Assembly (NCBI GenBank): GCA_016165875.1
Contig: JABBOT010000004.1
Coordinates: forward strand, 2,852,001 to 2,916,000
DNA from: Acanthopleura granulata
Taxonomy: Eukaryota > Mollusca > Polyplacophora > Chitonida > Chitonidae
DNA length: 64,000 nucleotides
Reading direction: 5' to 3'
Shown here: one piece after another, positions 13,901-23,600 of the stretch
Numbering within the stretch: the first letter of the stretch is position 1
Layout: every line of letters starts with the position of its first letter
Notes under the pieces: model-generated
Database searches by the model: none
The model's input: only the letters and a program-made list of their open reading frames with translations
Told to the model about the DNA's origin: nothing
Program-made: the position numbers and the translations under genes

Positions 13901-16900
13901 TCCCACATAGTGATCCTCCAAATATGTCAGTCTTTTTCTCTCTTTCTATTTTGAGACGATTGTGTGGTGAAATACTTTTATTTCTTGCTTATATTTCAAC
14001 ATGCTATGAAACTTGGCTCACATGTAGATAAATACTTAAGCTAAAAAACAGTCCCACAAATTTTTGATATAAATTTAAAGATATTAGTAAAAGAACATCA
14101 AAGTTTCAAATTTTTTAAACTTTTTGAAAGTTTTAACTTTAAATGATCATAGAGAACAATCTAAGATGAATATTAAAATCTGTGAGACAGTGTTTTATTT
14201 AAATAGTAAATTATCCACTTGGGCAGAAAAAATTGAAACATCTTGAAAATTGGCAGAAAAAAAGCATTTTGAAAAATTGCTCTGATTATTTTCAAACGTT
14301 CTCTTTATTTTAATAAATATTACAGTTGGGTACCTTTTAAAACTTATTTTGAGATCAGCTGTCCTTTATCTTTCAGAATATATATACATATGGCCATGTT
14401 TGATCAATATTTTGGGCTACACAAGGTAAAATATAAAATTCTGCTTACAAGAGGTTCTACTATCCTTAAACATGTTGAATCAACAATGCTCCAAAACATG
14501 CATACATGTATTCAGGCATTCAATAGCTTATGGATATGTAAACAGGCCTCAACCTACTATGAAGCATCAACAATTTACACTTTGAACCAGGGCAACATAC
14601 TATATGCCTACAAGTCATAAATGACCATTTGTAGTATTTATCTCCGTAAAGCGTCATTCAAAAACCAGCCGTTCTGTCTGATGCAGCCTCAATTTCTCCA
14701 GAGATTGGGGGATATGTCAGATACAGCTAACATACACATCTAGAACAATGTCTCTGTTTGTCTACTGGTGATTGTGGGTTTTTGTAAGATAGCAAGAACT
14801 ACAAGTATGTCCTTATACATAATCTCATTATATTAATTTTATTATACAAGGGTAAAAGGAAAACCTGGTAGGGATAACAAAAAAGAAAAGATTAAACATA
14901 AAAATAATACAGATCTCAAACATTATGAAAATTAAGTTTTCTCAACTTTATCTTCATATCCATTCATGTACGTAGGTATAAACTAACACACAAGATTATA
15001 TGTAATTGTCACTGATGTTCCCTGTTCAAACTTTACTGCAGATTACATATATATCACCTATATATTGTATACTGATTTCATTTCAGTTTAACATCGGATT
15101 GAAGAACATGTCACTTATGATGACAGTTAAGTTTATAGCAGGGCCCTCTGTGCCCTGGTCAGGTTAGCATGCTTGTACAATGCACTGACCCATGATATTC
15201 CTCTCACCTATGTCGCTGTGAGTTCAAGTCCAGCTCTGGCTGGCTTCCTCTTCAACCGTATGTGGGAAGGTCTGGCAGCAACCTGCGGATGCATGGTCAT
15301 GGATTTCTGCCACCTTCGTCAAATATATGTGAAATAAACACCATTCAAATAAATAGAAATAAATAGATAAACAGGTTTATTTGTTGAATTGACAGAATCC
15401 GACCAAAACCACAGCCCTTTGCCAAGTACATGACAAACTTTCTGGTTTAATTAAGGCTATAACCAAAAAGAGCTACTGGGATCTGAATTTCACCATGCAA
15501 TCTTACATATATGTAAGTGTAACTTATGAAGGGTCAATCTGACTCGGGGACAGCAAAGTTATTGTGGGAGAAGCCAACAATCATTGACATCATTAAAATG
15601 ACAAACCAGTACCATATCTCAAGTAAATGTAGGTCATGATACACTCTTGTCTGTCAGGCCAATTACACTGTAACCCTTGTTGAATAGGTGCATGAATAGG
15701 TGAATTATGTATTTATTTGTTTGTTTGTTTGATTGGTGTTTAACACCATACTCAAGAATGTTTCACTTGTAACATTAACATGGTCAACTTTATGGTGATC
15801 GAGATGAACTGAAACTGGGCAGAGCCCAGGGGAAACCCACAACCATCCCCAGGTTGGTTGGCAGACCTTAACATGTACGGCCAGTGGGAAAGCCAGCATG
15901 AGCTGCAAGGGCTTGAACATTATAAGCTTCACATGATGATTATCTTTGATCATGATCATTCATCATGCTTATTTATATATTTAAAACATTTTCTAATGGA
16001 ATTAAAGCTGATCATTGGCTACAAATACCTTGTTTCATGACGGCAAAAGCCTCAAATATGATTATCTCTACATATCAACTCTAGTGAAGAGTGGCTATCA
16101 ACCAGTGCCGGTACGTAACTTTCTGACCCATATTTTCATTACCACTACACTATTTATCTTTAGATTCATTGATGAATGATTCTTGAGTTTGGTGTAAAAT
16201 AAATGAGCACATATATAATCCAGTGATCTGGCATAAATTTAAGATTGATAACTTCCTGTTGATTTTTAGGATGAGAGAAAAGATATCACACTTGATACTT
16301 CCCCCTTGAACAAGGGGTCTTTCTAGCTACTTTCATCGCAGTAACCAAAACTGAATTTGATACAAATTTTGTATAGAGCTTTCATGAAATAAACTGAGCC
16401 TTCGATACATTCTGACGAAAAATATTGAGTTTTCTGATTTTTTCAAACTGAGTTTCTAAAAAGAAAGTGGTTAGAAACCCCGCTTGGGACCTGTATTAGT
16501 CCAACTTTGCCACATTTTCCAGATGAGGGTTTCCGATGACCTTACTCTTTAACAACAATAGGCAGCTAACTGAATCAGCAAGCAACAGAGAGGTTTCAGC
16601 AAACACTTCTGACCTTGAAATAAGCGAAATCATTCTTGTGTAGAGGTAAACCCAATATTGAGTCTGTTATAACAGCATAGCCTACAACGAGCAAGTTCTA
16701 GGATTTTTCACTAAATTAATGCAGCAGTGATTGACGGAGTATGGATAACCCAAATTCGTCATCCTTTTCAGATATGAAAAAGGATATTTCAATGCAATTT
16801 ATGCACATTTTTAATTTGATTTTGGAGACAAAACTACATTGATCGGAATGGCCAATTTCAGGGCTGCACAAAAAGTATAATTTCATCAGTTAACACTGAA

Positions 16901-17295
16901 AAATGCCTTCAGAATATGTTTGAATAAACACACTGTAAACATGTGATAACGGTTGAAGAATTACAGTAGCACTATTATACTGAATATGCACAAACCCAAA
17001 AGGGAAGGGATTTTTTTTTCATATAATAATATTTTATTTACTGGATTGTTGTTCAGCACTAAATTAAAGAATGTTTTAATGCATGTATACTTTTGCTGTT
17101 GATATAAATCAGAAATTAAGTACCAAAATCAATATGCTGTCTCCATGTAAATCCTATTTTGTTTGAGGAGTTCAAACATAATCAAGTTATCAGAAAGAAA
17201 TATATAGAGACAATTAACGTAAGCCATCGATCTGTGGCAAATTAATCTCACCTGAGCTGCTCCCCGGCAATCCACGCGTAAAACTTGGTGCACAT
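1994..17295 (-). CDS. DEPTOR: DEPTOR, DEP domain-containing mTOR-interacting protein (3' end beyond window)
   Basis: Coding exons, in gene order: 17295-17252, 8259-8075, 7264-7144, 6777-6596, 5290-5096, 3323-3123 and 2064-1994. All have AG/GT borders and compatible phases (999 nt, 333 residues). The start is the ATG at 17295, because an in-frame stop lies just upstream. The first exon ends in GEQLR and continues as IRMH in the next, matching the segment before DEP1 in vertebrate DEPTOR. DEP1 is about residues 25-105 (KDRRYRF, TVDWLLE, GVLHH). DEP2 is about 120-205 (LVDWLIKNG, GIIQH). A serine-rich linker follows (residues 243-309), then VEELEDPDTPYVKK, the lead-in to the PDZ domain. The PDZ exons are not visible below 1994 and must lie off the left edge. 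The family binds mTOR through PDZ and inhibits mTORC1 and mTORC2. Exons 1 and 2 are separated by a 9 kb repeat-rich intron. The gene is divergent from DSCC1. Confidence 0.93.
2318..2511. mobile_element. Head-to-head pair of family-1 SINE 3' ends
   Basis: A minus-strand tail (2318-2367, TTATTTGATTGGAGTTTTAC) is joined directly to a plus-strand 3' half (2368-2511, ending in (AAATA)n). About 40 bases of the two tails are complementary, so transcripts could fold back. Confidence 0.7.
2651..2731 (+). mobile_element. Family-1 SINE tail
   Basis: Only the last 80 bp: GTAAAACACCAATCCAATAC followed by an AAATA-rich tail. Intron of DEPTOR. Confidence 0.6.
3673..3868 (+). mobile_element. Family-1 SINE, near full length
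   Basis: tRNA-like head TGGTCTAGTGGTTAGCGTGC, B box GTGAGTTCAAGTCCAG, then TTTCCTCCCACCATAATGCT and a degraded tail. It lies between DEPTOR exons 5096 and 3323. Confidence 0.75.
4631..4751 (+). repeat. Two-unit tandem repeat of about 60 bp
   Basis: GCACACCTGTAGAAACAACC and AATACCAGTAC(T/A)GGAGAGAC each recur once, 61-62 bp apart. The overlapping open frames on both strands here merely reflect the repeat. Confidence 0.75.
5498..5586 (+). mobile_element. Family-1 SINE, 3' half
   Basis: TCATGGGTTTCC to CCAATCAAATAA; 5' part lost. Confidence 0.6.
5804..6046 (-). mobile_element. Family-1 SINE, internally rearranged
   Basis: Minus-strand copy from its A/T tail through GAGGAAACCGGGCA, then an unrelated insert, then TTGCTGGCAGACCTTCC and the head GCCATGGAGGCCCC. 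The insert TGTATGTTAATAACAATCCA... is an inverted copy of sequence at 5728-5762. Confidence 0.7.
6346..6374. repeat. (TTA)n microsatellite
   Basis: A run of TTA triplets with one interruption in a DEPTOR intron, on the 3' side of the DEP2 exon in gene orientation. Confidence 0.85.
7936..8022 (-). mobile_element. Family-1 SINE, 3' half
   Basis: Tail plus GCCAGCATTATGGTGGGA, truncated; lies about 50 bp beyond the DEP1 exon donor. Confidence 0.65.
8362..8573 (+). mobile_element. Family-1 SINE lacking its head
   Basis: Starts at the B box GTGAGTTCAAGTCCAG, continues through the canonical body, and ends CACCAATCAAATAAATAAG. Confidence 0.75.
8706..9104 (+). mobile_element. MITE family A, copy 1
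   Basis: Begins AGCTACTTTGG and ends AGAGTGGCACTTTAA, matching two other copies in DSCC1 introns. The left boundary is degraded. The right end merges with the first bases of a family B element through a shared TTAA at 9101-9104. Confidence 0.7.
9101..9720 (+). mobile_element. MITE family B, copy 1
   Basis: Bounded by TTAA at both ends. The left terminus TTAAAGTGAAAGACAGCACA and the right terminus, read inverted, TTAAAGTGAAGGATACTGCT form terminal inverted repeats. Internal similarity to 47.3-47.9 kb (for example AAGCTTAAAAGCATGGG and TTTGCAGTGTTGTTCAC) shows a dispersed family. No transposase frame is present. Confidence 0.75.
9489..9532 (+). repeat. 22-bp tandem duplication inside MITE B copy 1
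   Basis: ACATTGACAGTAAACTCAGA occurs twice in direct succession. The homologous position in the 47 kb copy has only part of one unit, so the duplication is local to this copy. Confidence 0.75.
10003..10248 (-). mobile_element. Family-1 SINE, full length
   Basis: Tail, body with AGACCTTCCCACGTGCAGCC, and complete tRNA-like head ending CTAACCGACTGAGACATGGA then GGCCCCC. A good reference copy. Confidence 0.85.
10961..11184 (+). mobile_element. MITE family C, copy 1
   Basis: Starts TACCCTAAATGACCT and ends with the inverse, GGTCATTTACAGTA, giving terminal inverted repeats of about 14 bp around a 224-bp non-coding body. Two longer relatives are found at 12.5 and 19.7 kb. Confidence 0.7.
12380..12434 (+). 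mobile_element. Family-1 SINE tail
   Basis: ATTCTTGAGTACAGTGTAAA through the AAATA tail; abuts the truncated family C MITE. Confidence 0.65.
12450..12592 (+). mobile_element. MITE family C, truncated copy
   Basis: Shares the GGCAGGATGATGTCCTA and AAATTTTAGGTCATTTACAA blocks with the copies at 11.0 and 19.7 kb. It lacks the left terminus, which is replaced by a SINE tail ending near 12434. Confidence 0.6.
15143..15372 (+). mobile_element. Family-1 SINE, diverged full copy
   Basis: Head GGTCAGGTTAGCATGC, B box GTGAGTTCAAGTCCAG, AAGGTCTGGCAGCAACCTGC, degraded tail. Confidence 0.7.
15708..15918 (-). mobile_element. Family-1 SINE lacking its head
   Basis: Tail TTTGATTGGTGTTTAACACC, body GGGCAGAGCCCAGGGGAAAC, ends near the B-box region. 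Confidence 0.75.
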
Positions 17296-17696
17296 TTTGC
17301 CATATGTCTAGCTCCTGTGTTAAACTGTGAGTAGCTAAATTCATCCGTCAGCACGTGTTAAAACATTGAGAAATATATACCTGTCGTGCATCTGTCAATC
17401 CTCTAGCGACCTCTAACCCCTGGTTTGGACTTTGCCGCGTGTTTCTCCGCGTCATTAGACGTCATGTTTATCTAGCACGCACACCTTTACCAAACCTCTC
17501 ACGGCGACCCGAAAAAAAAGCCAGTCGCATAGCCGTAAAACTTTGAATTGCCAACTTTGCCACATTTTGCTTGTCTTAGAATTAAGACATCGATAACTTA
17601 CCCTACATATCGGTAAACAAACACAGGTACTTGGATAGTAAAACTGTGAACTAAAAGTGAGCAAGCATCTAAATTCGAAACTGTGGCTGCGCTGAA
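17296..17696. promoter_or_regulatory. Divergent promoter between DEPTOR and DSCC1
   Basis: Only 401 bp separate the two start codons, which point away from each other, so the interval must hold both 5' UTRs and the core promoters. It is visibly richer in CG dinucleotides (17401-17530) than the surrounding introns. It has a CACGTG E-box near 17353 and an AGACGTCA element near 17458. No convincing TATA box is placed for either gene. Transcription start sites cannot be fixed from sequence alone. Confidence 0.7.
17457..17466. promoter_or_regulatory. CRE-like site in the divergent promoter
   Basis: AGACGTCATG differs by one base from the palindromic CRE core TGACGTCA bound by CREB/ATF factors. 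It sits about midway between the two start codons and could serve either gene. This is a motif match only. Confidence 0.35.
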
Positions 17697-20600
17697 ATGA
17701 AGACATTTGGCGGGAAAATGGAAGTGCGGTAGGTTTGTGATGCTTTGCGTGCCAGCATTGCGTTCTTGCATTTTGGGCATTTGAGAGCCATGCTTTTTGG
17801 ACTTAAAAAAGGACGCTGTCATCCGCACCGTTTGTTATCTGTAAATAAACACAATAAATAACTGTTATGGTCAGATAATCATATGTAATGACTACCACGA
17901 CTCACCGGTTTGAGATAACTCCAGTCCATCAATGAAGCTGACACCGTGCGTTTACAATGTACTAACATATCGTACTGTCAGTGCTTGGTGGTGGTACACG
18001 AGTGCATCATCAGATCAGTTGAGGCACACTCGTGCGGCTTCGGTCTGAGAATGAGACAATCAGTAGTCAAGAGAACGCTGTCCTGATGTAATGAATTGTC
18101 TGTTTTTATGGAAACTTTGGTAAACAAAGACTTCACATCTAAACTTACAAATTGTTAAAGGTTTATCACGAACAAAGGCTGCAGAGTTCCTCACGAATGA
18201 GTATGACGATCCTGTTAGGAACAAAGAATAGGTGCTAGATTATAGATTATATGAAAGCTATCCAGTGAATCAAACAATATAGGTGATCACATAACTGATT
18301 GGCTCCTCTTATACAAATATATAGTGTACCATTACAGTGTTTGAAAGTTAAGTGGGTTATTCATTGATGAAGAACTTGACAAGGAGGTCCAGAGCTAGTG
18401 AATTTGTCAAACATTACTTGGTGATGCCTCATGCTTATTATTATTATTATAAGATGAACCTTGTTTCATTGGAAAATATATTTAAGGTTGAAATGGATTT
18501 AAGGAAGAACCTGCTATATGCACATGTATATACCACAGCTGGGGTAAAAGTTTATCTGTCAGTATTTATGTATTTATTCTTTGGGGAAAATGAAATGTTG
18601 ATGCATTTTTTATTAATTTATTTTACATTTCTTTCATTTCTGCCTTATTTATCTATTTCTTTTGTAATTCTTTGTTTATATATTTATTTATTTAATTATT
18701 GCAATTTTAGCAGTATATTGTGTTTCTAGCACGACTGAAGATGTGGAGGCATTGTTGGAGTTTGCTAAGCTGGAGAAATCTGAGCTTAAGGGTCATGTCC
18801 AGACACTCAGCTTTTCCCAGCTGCTGGACAATGAGAGTTTATTGCTGATTGAGGTGGATGCCAATGTACTAAACTCACTGTCCCAAGGCACTGAGTAAGT
18901 CACCATCATGTTCATCTGTCAGTGATGACAGGATCTTTCTTCAAATTGTTTTATAGCTGTTATCCCCAGTCTCAAATCTCACTGAAGTCAGATCTTGTGG
19001 CTGCTCCCTTTCTGCTGAAATTTTCTCTAAAATTACAGTGGCATGAAAATGTGTGCTTTTAACGTCAAAGCTGTTTCAAATATTCTAAAGAAGTTGAACT
19101 TAATTAAACACATTTTTCCAGTTTGATATTATCATATCACCCATTACTTGCACACAAGAGATGTAGGTTCAAGACTGGCTTTGGAAAGGGAATTCTTAAA
19201 TTGTTTCTACAAATTGTTTATAGCCATGTTATCTCCAGCCTCAGATCTTGCTGAATACATTTAATAGCTTCTCCTTGTACTGACTTTTTGCTACATGTGA
19301 CTTCTGTGTTTTCCCTACAATTACAGTAACATGAAAAAGTGCATTTGACTTGTAAGCAGTTTCAGATATTCTAAAGAAATTAACACATTTTACACATGGA
19401 TATTATCCTACCAGGCAAAGATGCAAACTCAGAACTCGTCTTGGGCAGGGAATTCATGGATTCCCTGGCTCACAATGCTTCTGAGGTCTTGGTGACAAAT
19501 GAGTGGTCAACAGCGCTCATGTGGCGTTTATGCACTCACATGTGGGAAAAGCAAAGTCAGATTTGAGTGCTTTGCCTTGGACACTCCAGTTTCCTCCACC
19601 CACCATGTCCTTACAATTGACCCCCAAGGTACAGGCAAAAAATTTTTGAGTATATAAGCATTAAGTAACAATGAAATCAACTGAAAAAAATGTTGATGTA
19701 CCCTAAACGACCCTAAATTTCTATCATGGCTAAGCTGCTCATTATTGCTGATTCTGATTGTTGTATTGATTTTGGAAAGGTGTTTTGAGGTTTGCCTTGA
19801 AGACAGAATGATATCCTATGGGAAAAATCTTATTTTTACCACCAAAAGTAATATTTTATAACATCAATGTGCTGTTAAAAATGCATATTTTGGGGGGCAA
19901 AATTTTAGGTCATTTAGAGTAATTTGTAAATGTTTAAGAGTGGTGGTGAGGGGTGGAGAAGAGGAGCATGCTGTGCTGTGTACTGGGGACAGGACGTATG
20001 ACATCAAGGAAGCGGATGTCTCAAACTCTCTGCTGTTGGTGCCAGGGTGTACAACAGGCAAAGACCTGACAGGGCCATGTGACACGGATGATATCAGGCC
20101 CTTACAGGTAGGGGTGCGTTGGATTAGAACTGGCAGTTCATTGTAGAAGTTACAGAACCATGTATGGGGTTCCTTTGTAACAAAACTAGGAGCTTCTCAC
20201 CAATGGGGTTGCTGGCTTCCTTTCCATCTGTACGAGAGAAGGTCTACTAGCAGTCTGGGGATGGTTTTGGGTTTCCCCCGGGCTCTGCCCTGTTTCCTCT
20301 CACCATAATGCTGACTGCAGTCATATAAGGCAAATATTTTTGAGTACAGCATAAAACATCAATCAAATAAATAAATAAATAACATAACTAGAGGCTCATT
20401 GTAAATGAAATGGAGGTCATTGTAGTAGAAATAGGTGTGCAGTGAAACAGAACCAGGGGTGATCAGTGCAAAGTGTAAAAGAACCAGGGGCTCAATTGAA
20501 GAGCTACTTTGGTGTCAAAACAACTGTGTCTTAAAAGCAAGGTGAAGTGATAAAGACTGGGATAGTGTGAATTGCTTTCCTAAATTGTGAAAATATCACG

Positions 20601-23600
20601 GCGTATTAAAACCGATATGGTATGTTTTGTCAGAGTATATGGAAACAAAACATTTCTGTCGCTTCCACTTTGCCTGGTGTGACGTCAGCCACGAACACAA
20701 GACGTCATCAGTCGGTGACATGTATACACATATGATGCTGCCCTCTCAAACGCTCTTGACGTCATCCCAACATAAATGCCTTACTCAACGTCACATCTGC
20801 CTGATTCATCGTCACATTAGGAAAATTTTACGAAGATTTTGTTTTTCAAGGAATCTTCAGGTATATGTGTTAAATAGTATTATTCATCAAAATCCTTTTG
20901 AAACATAGTGTTAGGCTTACTCCATAGGCTTTCTTTCATATCATTGTAATATTTCGACATAATTTGTATTCTGACCAGTGTGGCACTTTAAACAGATTTA
21001 GAGATTTCTTGTAACTGTACTAATGGGTTCATTGTTCCAGAACTAGAGGTTCATTGTAACAGAATGAAGATTGAATGGACAAAGATTGGTTTTCATCCAT
21101 CTTATCTTTCCAGTCGTTGCTTTGCTTGTGACAAGTGAAATAAGATGATAACCCACGAGACCTGAAGTGTCGAGTGGGTTGTCATTTCCACCTTTCACGA
21201 GAACAATATATTGGGTATCTGATCTTCATTGTGCAATATTCTCTTTATTATTTATACTTTGTCATGATAAAAATATCATGATTTTGTGCATTTAAATATT
21301 AAGTTTTATGTAGAATGTCAAAGACCTGTCAGTAGTGTGATGTATACATGTCTAGTATGATGTCATGTCTTCTTGTGTGACGTAGGAATATAATAATTGG
21401 CTATAAACTTGTATTATGATGTCATCCCAATGAACTCAGATTGGAACGTCATAAAAACGAATTATTTTGTTTTTGATATCACAGTGTCTGGATGTGTAAT
21501 ATCAAAATGTAATAACAAAAGTGATATCTTATCAATGAAATGTCACTTTTATCAGTGAAGTAAATACTGGGATTTCACTGATTCCTGAATAATGAAACCC
21601 TGTCACTGGATGTGGCTGGTAAGGAATCCAGTTTAAAAATCTGCACAGCTTAGGCATATATAGTTAGGATGAGTTTAATTGGGTTTTAAAATAATCAGGG
21701 AATGAAAGTCTCTTTTCAGTAACTAAAGTTGTAACTTCAAGCCAGCAAATAGGTGCCTGACACTTTTGAAAACAACCCTTGGGATAAAATGGTACGACCA
21801 TATTGTCCATGTTGTTTATTACTGGACAAAGACCTCTTGGAGTATACCACTTTCCCGAAGAGGTGTTTTCAAAAATATCAGACATGTATTCTTGAACTTA
21901 GACATGCATATAATATTGGCAACATCTTGCCAGTTGGAAAAGCTTATCAGGAGGGATAACTAATGTATTTTAACATGCATGTCAAAGTTATTGAACATCA
22001 AGCAAACTTTTCATTTTGCATATTGCCACTGTTCCTTACGACAGTTATGTGGCAAATTTTACATGAAATTCAATGAAAATGTATCATTTCTTAACTGTTC
22101 TTAATTACAGCCAAAATACGGACCACACCAGTTTTATTGTATCAGTAATAACTAGCAATTATTGCAGAGAATGATCATGTAAACAGAACAATCACACAAT
22201 AGACATGTGAATACTTAATAAATATCTTGCTGAAAACTGGTACAGGTGAAAAAACTAACTAAAATCATTTCCTGTCTCTTGGGAACTCATAGCTTCATGT
22301 ATTTCTAATTTCTAATAGTGCTGTACATCTTGATAGAGATACACTGCTGTTAGCTGGGGGAGGGTCCATTTTTAAAAAAAAAAAAGTGATCAGAAACAAA
22401 TAGGACGAAATGTTTGAACGAACTTTTCAAGAAGAAATCAAGCACAGGAGGTGTAGCATTTGGAATGTAGTGCCAAAAATTAAGGTCCACGTGACCTTGA
22501 TTTTCGGAACAGTTCATTGGAAGGATAAAACATTTCTTTGCATAGAGCAATAATCAGGGGCCATGACCATGGAGCTGAGGCCAATTCCACAAACCAATTT
22601 ATAACTCAAGTCAAAATTTAAAACCTTGTCAAAACGCGTACTTTTCTATACCGGAAGTTGAGATTTTAAAACATTTTGTCGTCAGGTAACATTGATGAGG
22701 TGGGCAAAATTTATATAGCTCAAAAATAAGCTCTAAAATTGTATTTCAAATTTTGACTTAAGCACAGTCTGGCTTTATGGAATTGGTCACTGGATTAACA
22801 AGCAAGTGAAGGACTGAACACCTACAGCTGCGCGTAATTTTTTACATATAGCTGTACAAAAGCTGGAGCTAGGTTTCTTTGTTGGCTTATGGGAATAATG
22901 TCTCCTACAGTGTTATGATACTAACACTGAACTAACTTAAACACCTATCTTCACATGCAAGATTGTCAAATGTGAACTTTTTAAGGAATGGGGAGGTTCC
23001 TCTGTTTATGATGGGGACACTCTGGCCTTGTGACTGCTGGCAAGCAGTCTAAACCTAGATCAAGCCAGGTTTGAAGTATTCATTTCTAATTATCTATGGT
23101 TGCTGTGAGTTCAAGTCCAGCCCATGCTGGTTTCCTTTCTGGTTGTCTGTGGGAAGGTTTACTAGCAACCTGTGGATGATCTGCCTGGGCTCCTCCCACT
23201 GTAATGCTGACCACTGCCGTAGATGTGAAATATACTTGAGTAGGGCATAGAACATCAAATCAACTAAAGATTACACTTTTCCACAGCTGATGATTGATAG
23301 ACACTGTTTTGTTTGGTCAGGTCTGTTCAATGTTACACAGTTACTTTGAGTTACGGCCATGTAAACCTAGACTCAAAAAACTGAAGGAAATGTTGGAGGA
23401 GAATTATTACTGTGGAAAAGAGTGCGAGGAAGATGAGGATCACCATGGTAACAAGGTAACCCATCACTCACTCAGAAATTATACCATGCTAGCCGGCTGG
23501 TTGATTTTTTGCAAGAAATTCCACGTGAAAAGTAGTCTTTTTAAACCTACATGTACATAGTATATATGTTAAATGAGATGTTCTTCTCATGCCCTTGATG

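Larger units (their letters stand above)
8260..17251 (-). other. DEPTOR intron 1, repeat-filled
   Basis: This 9 kb intron separates the start-codon exon from the DEP1 exon. It contains two abutting TTAA-bounded MITEs (8706-9104 and 9101-9720), two copies of a third inverted-repeat family (10961-11184 and a truncated one near 12450-12592), and tRNA-headed SINEs at 8362, 10003, 12380, 15143 and 15708. No open frame in it carries a recognisable domain, including the roughly 80-110 codon frames at 12.7-13.7 kb. A fragment near 16400-16470 resembles the tandem repeat at 25.6 kb. Confidence 0.7.

Noticed and set aside
18352..18729. 125-codon open frame before DSCC1 exon 2
   Set aside because: Low-complexity T/A-rich translation (poly-Tyr, Leu/Phe runs) lying in DSCC1 intron 1; no domain and the frame ends at the exon 2 acceptor.
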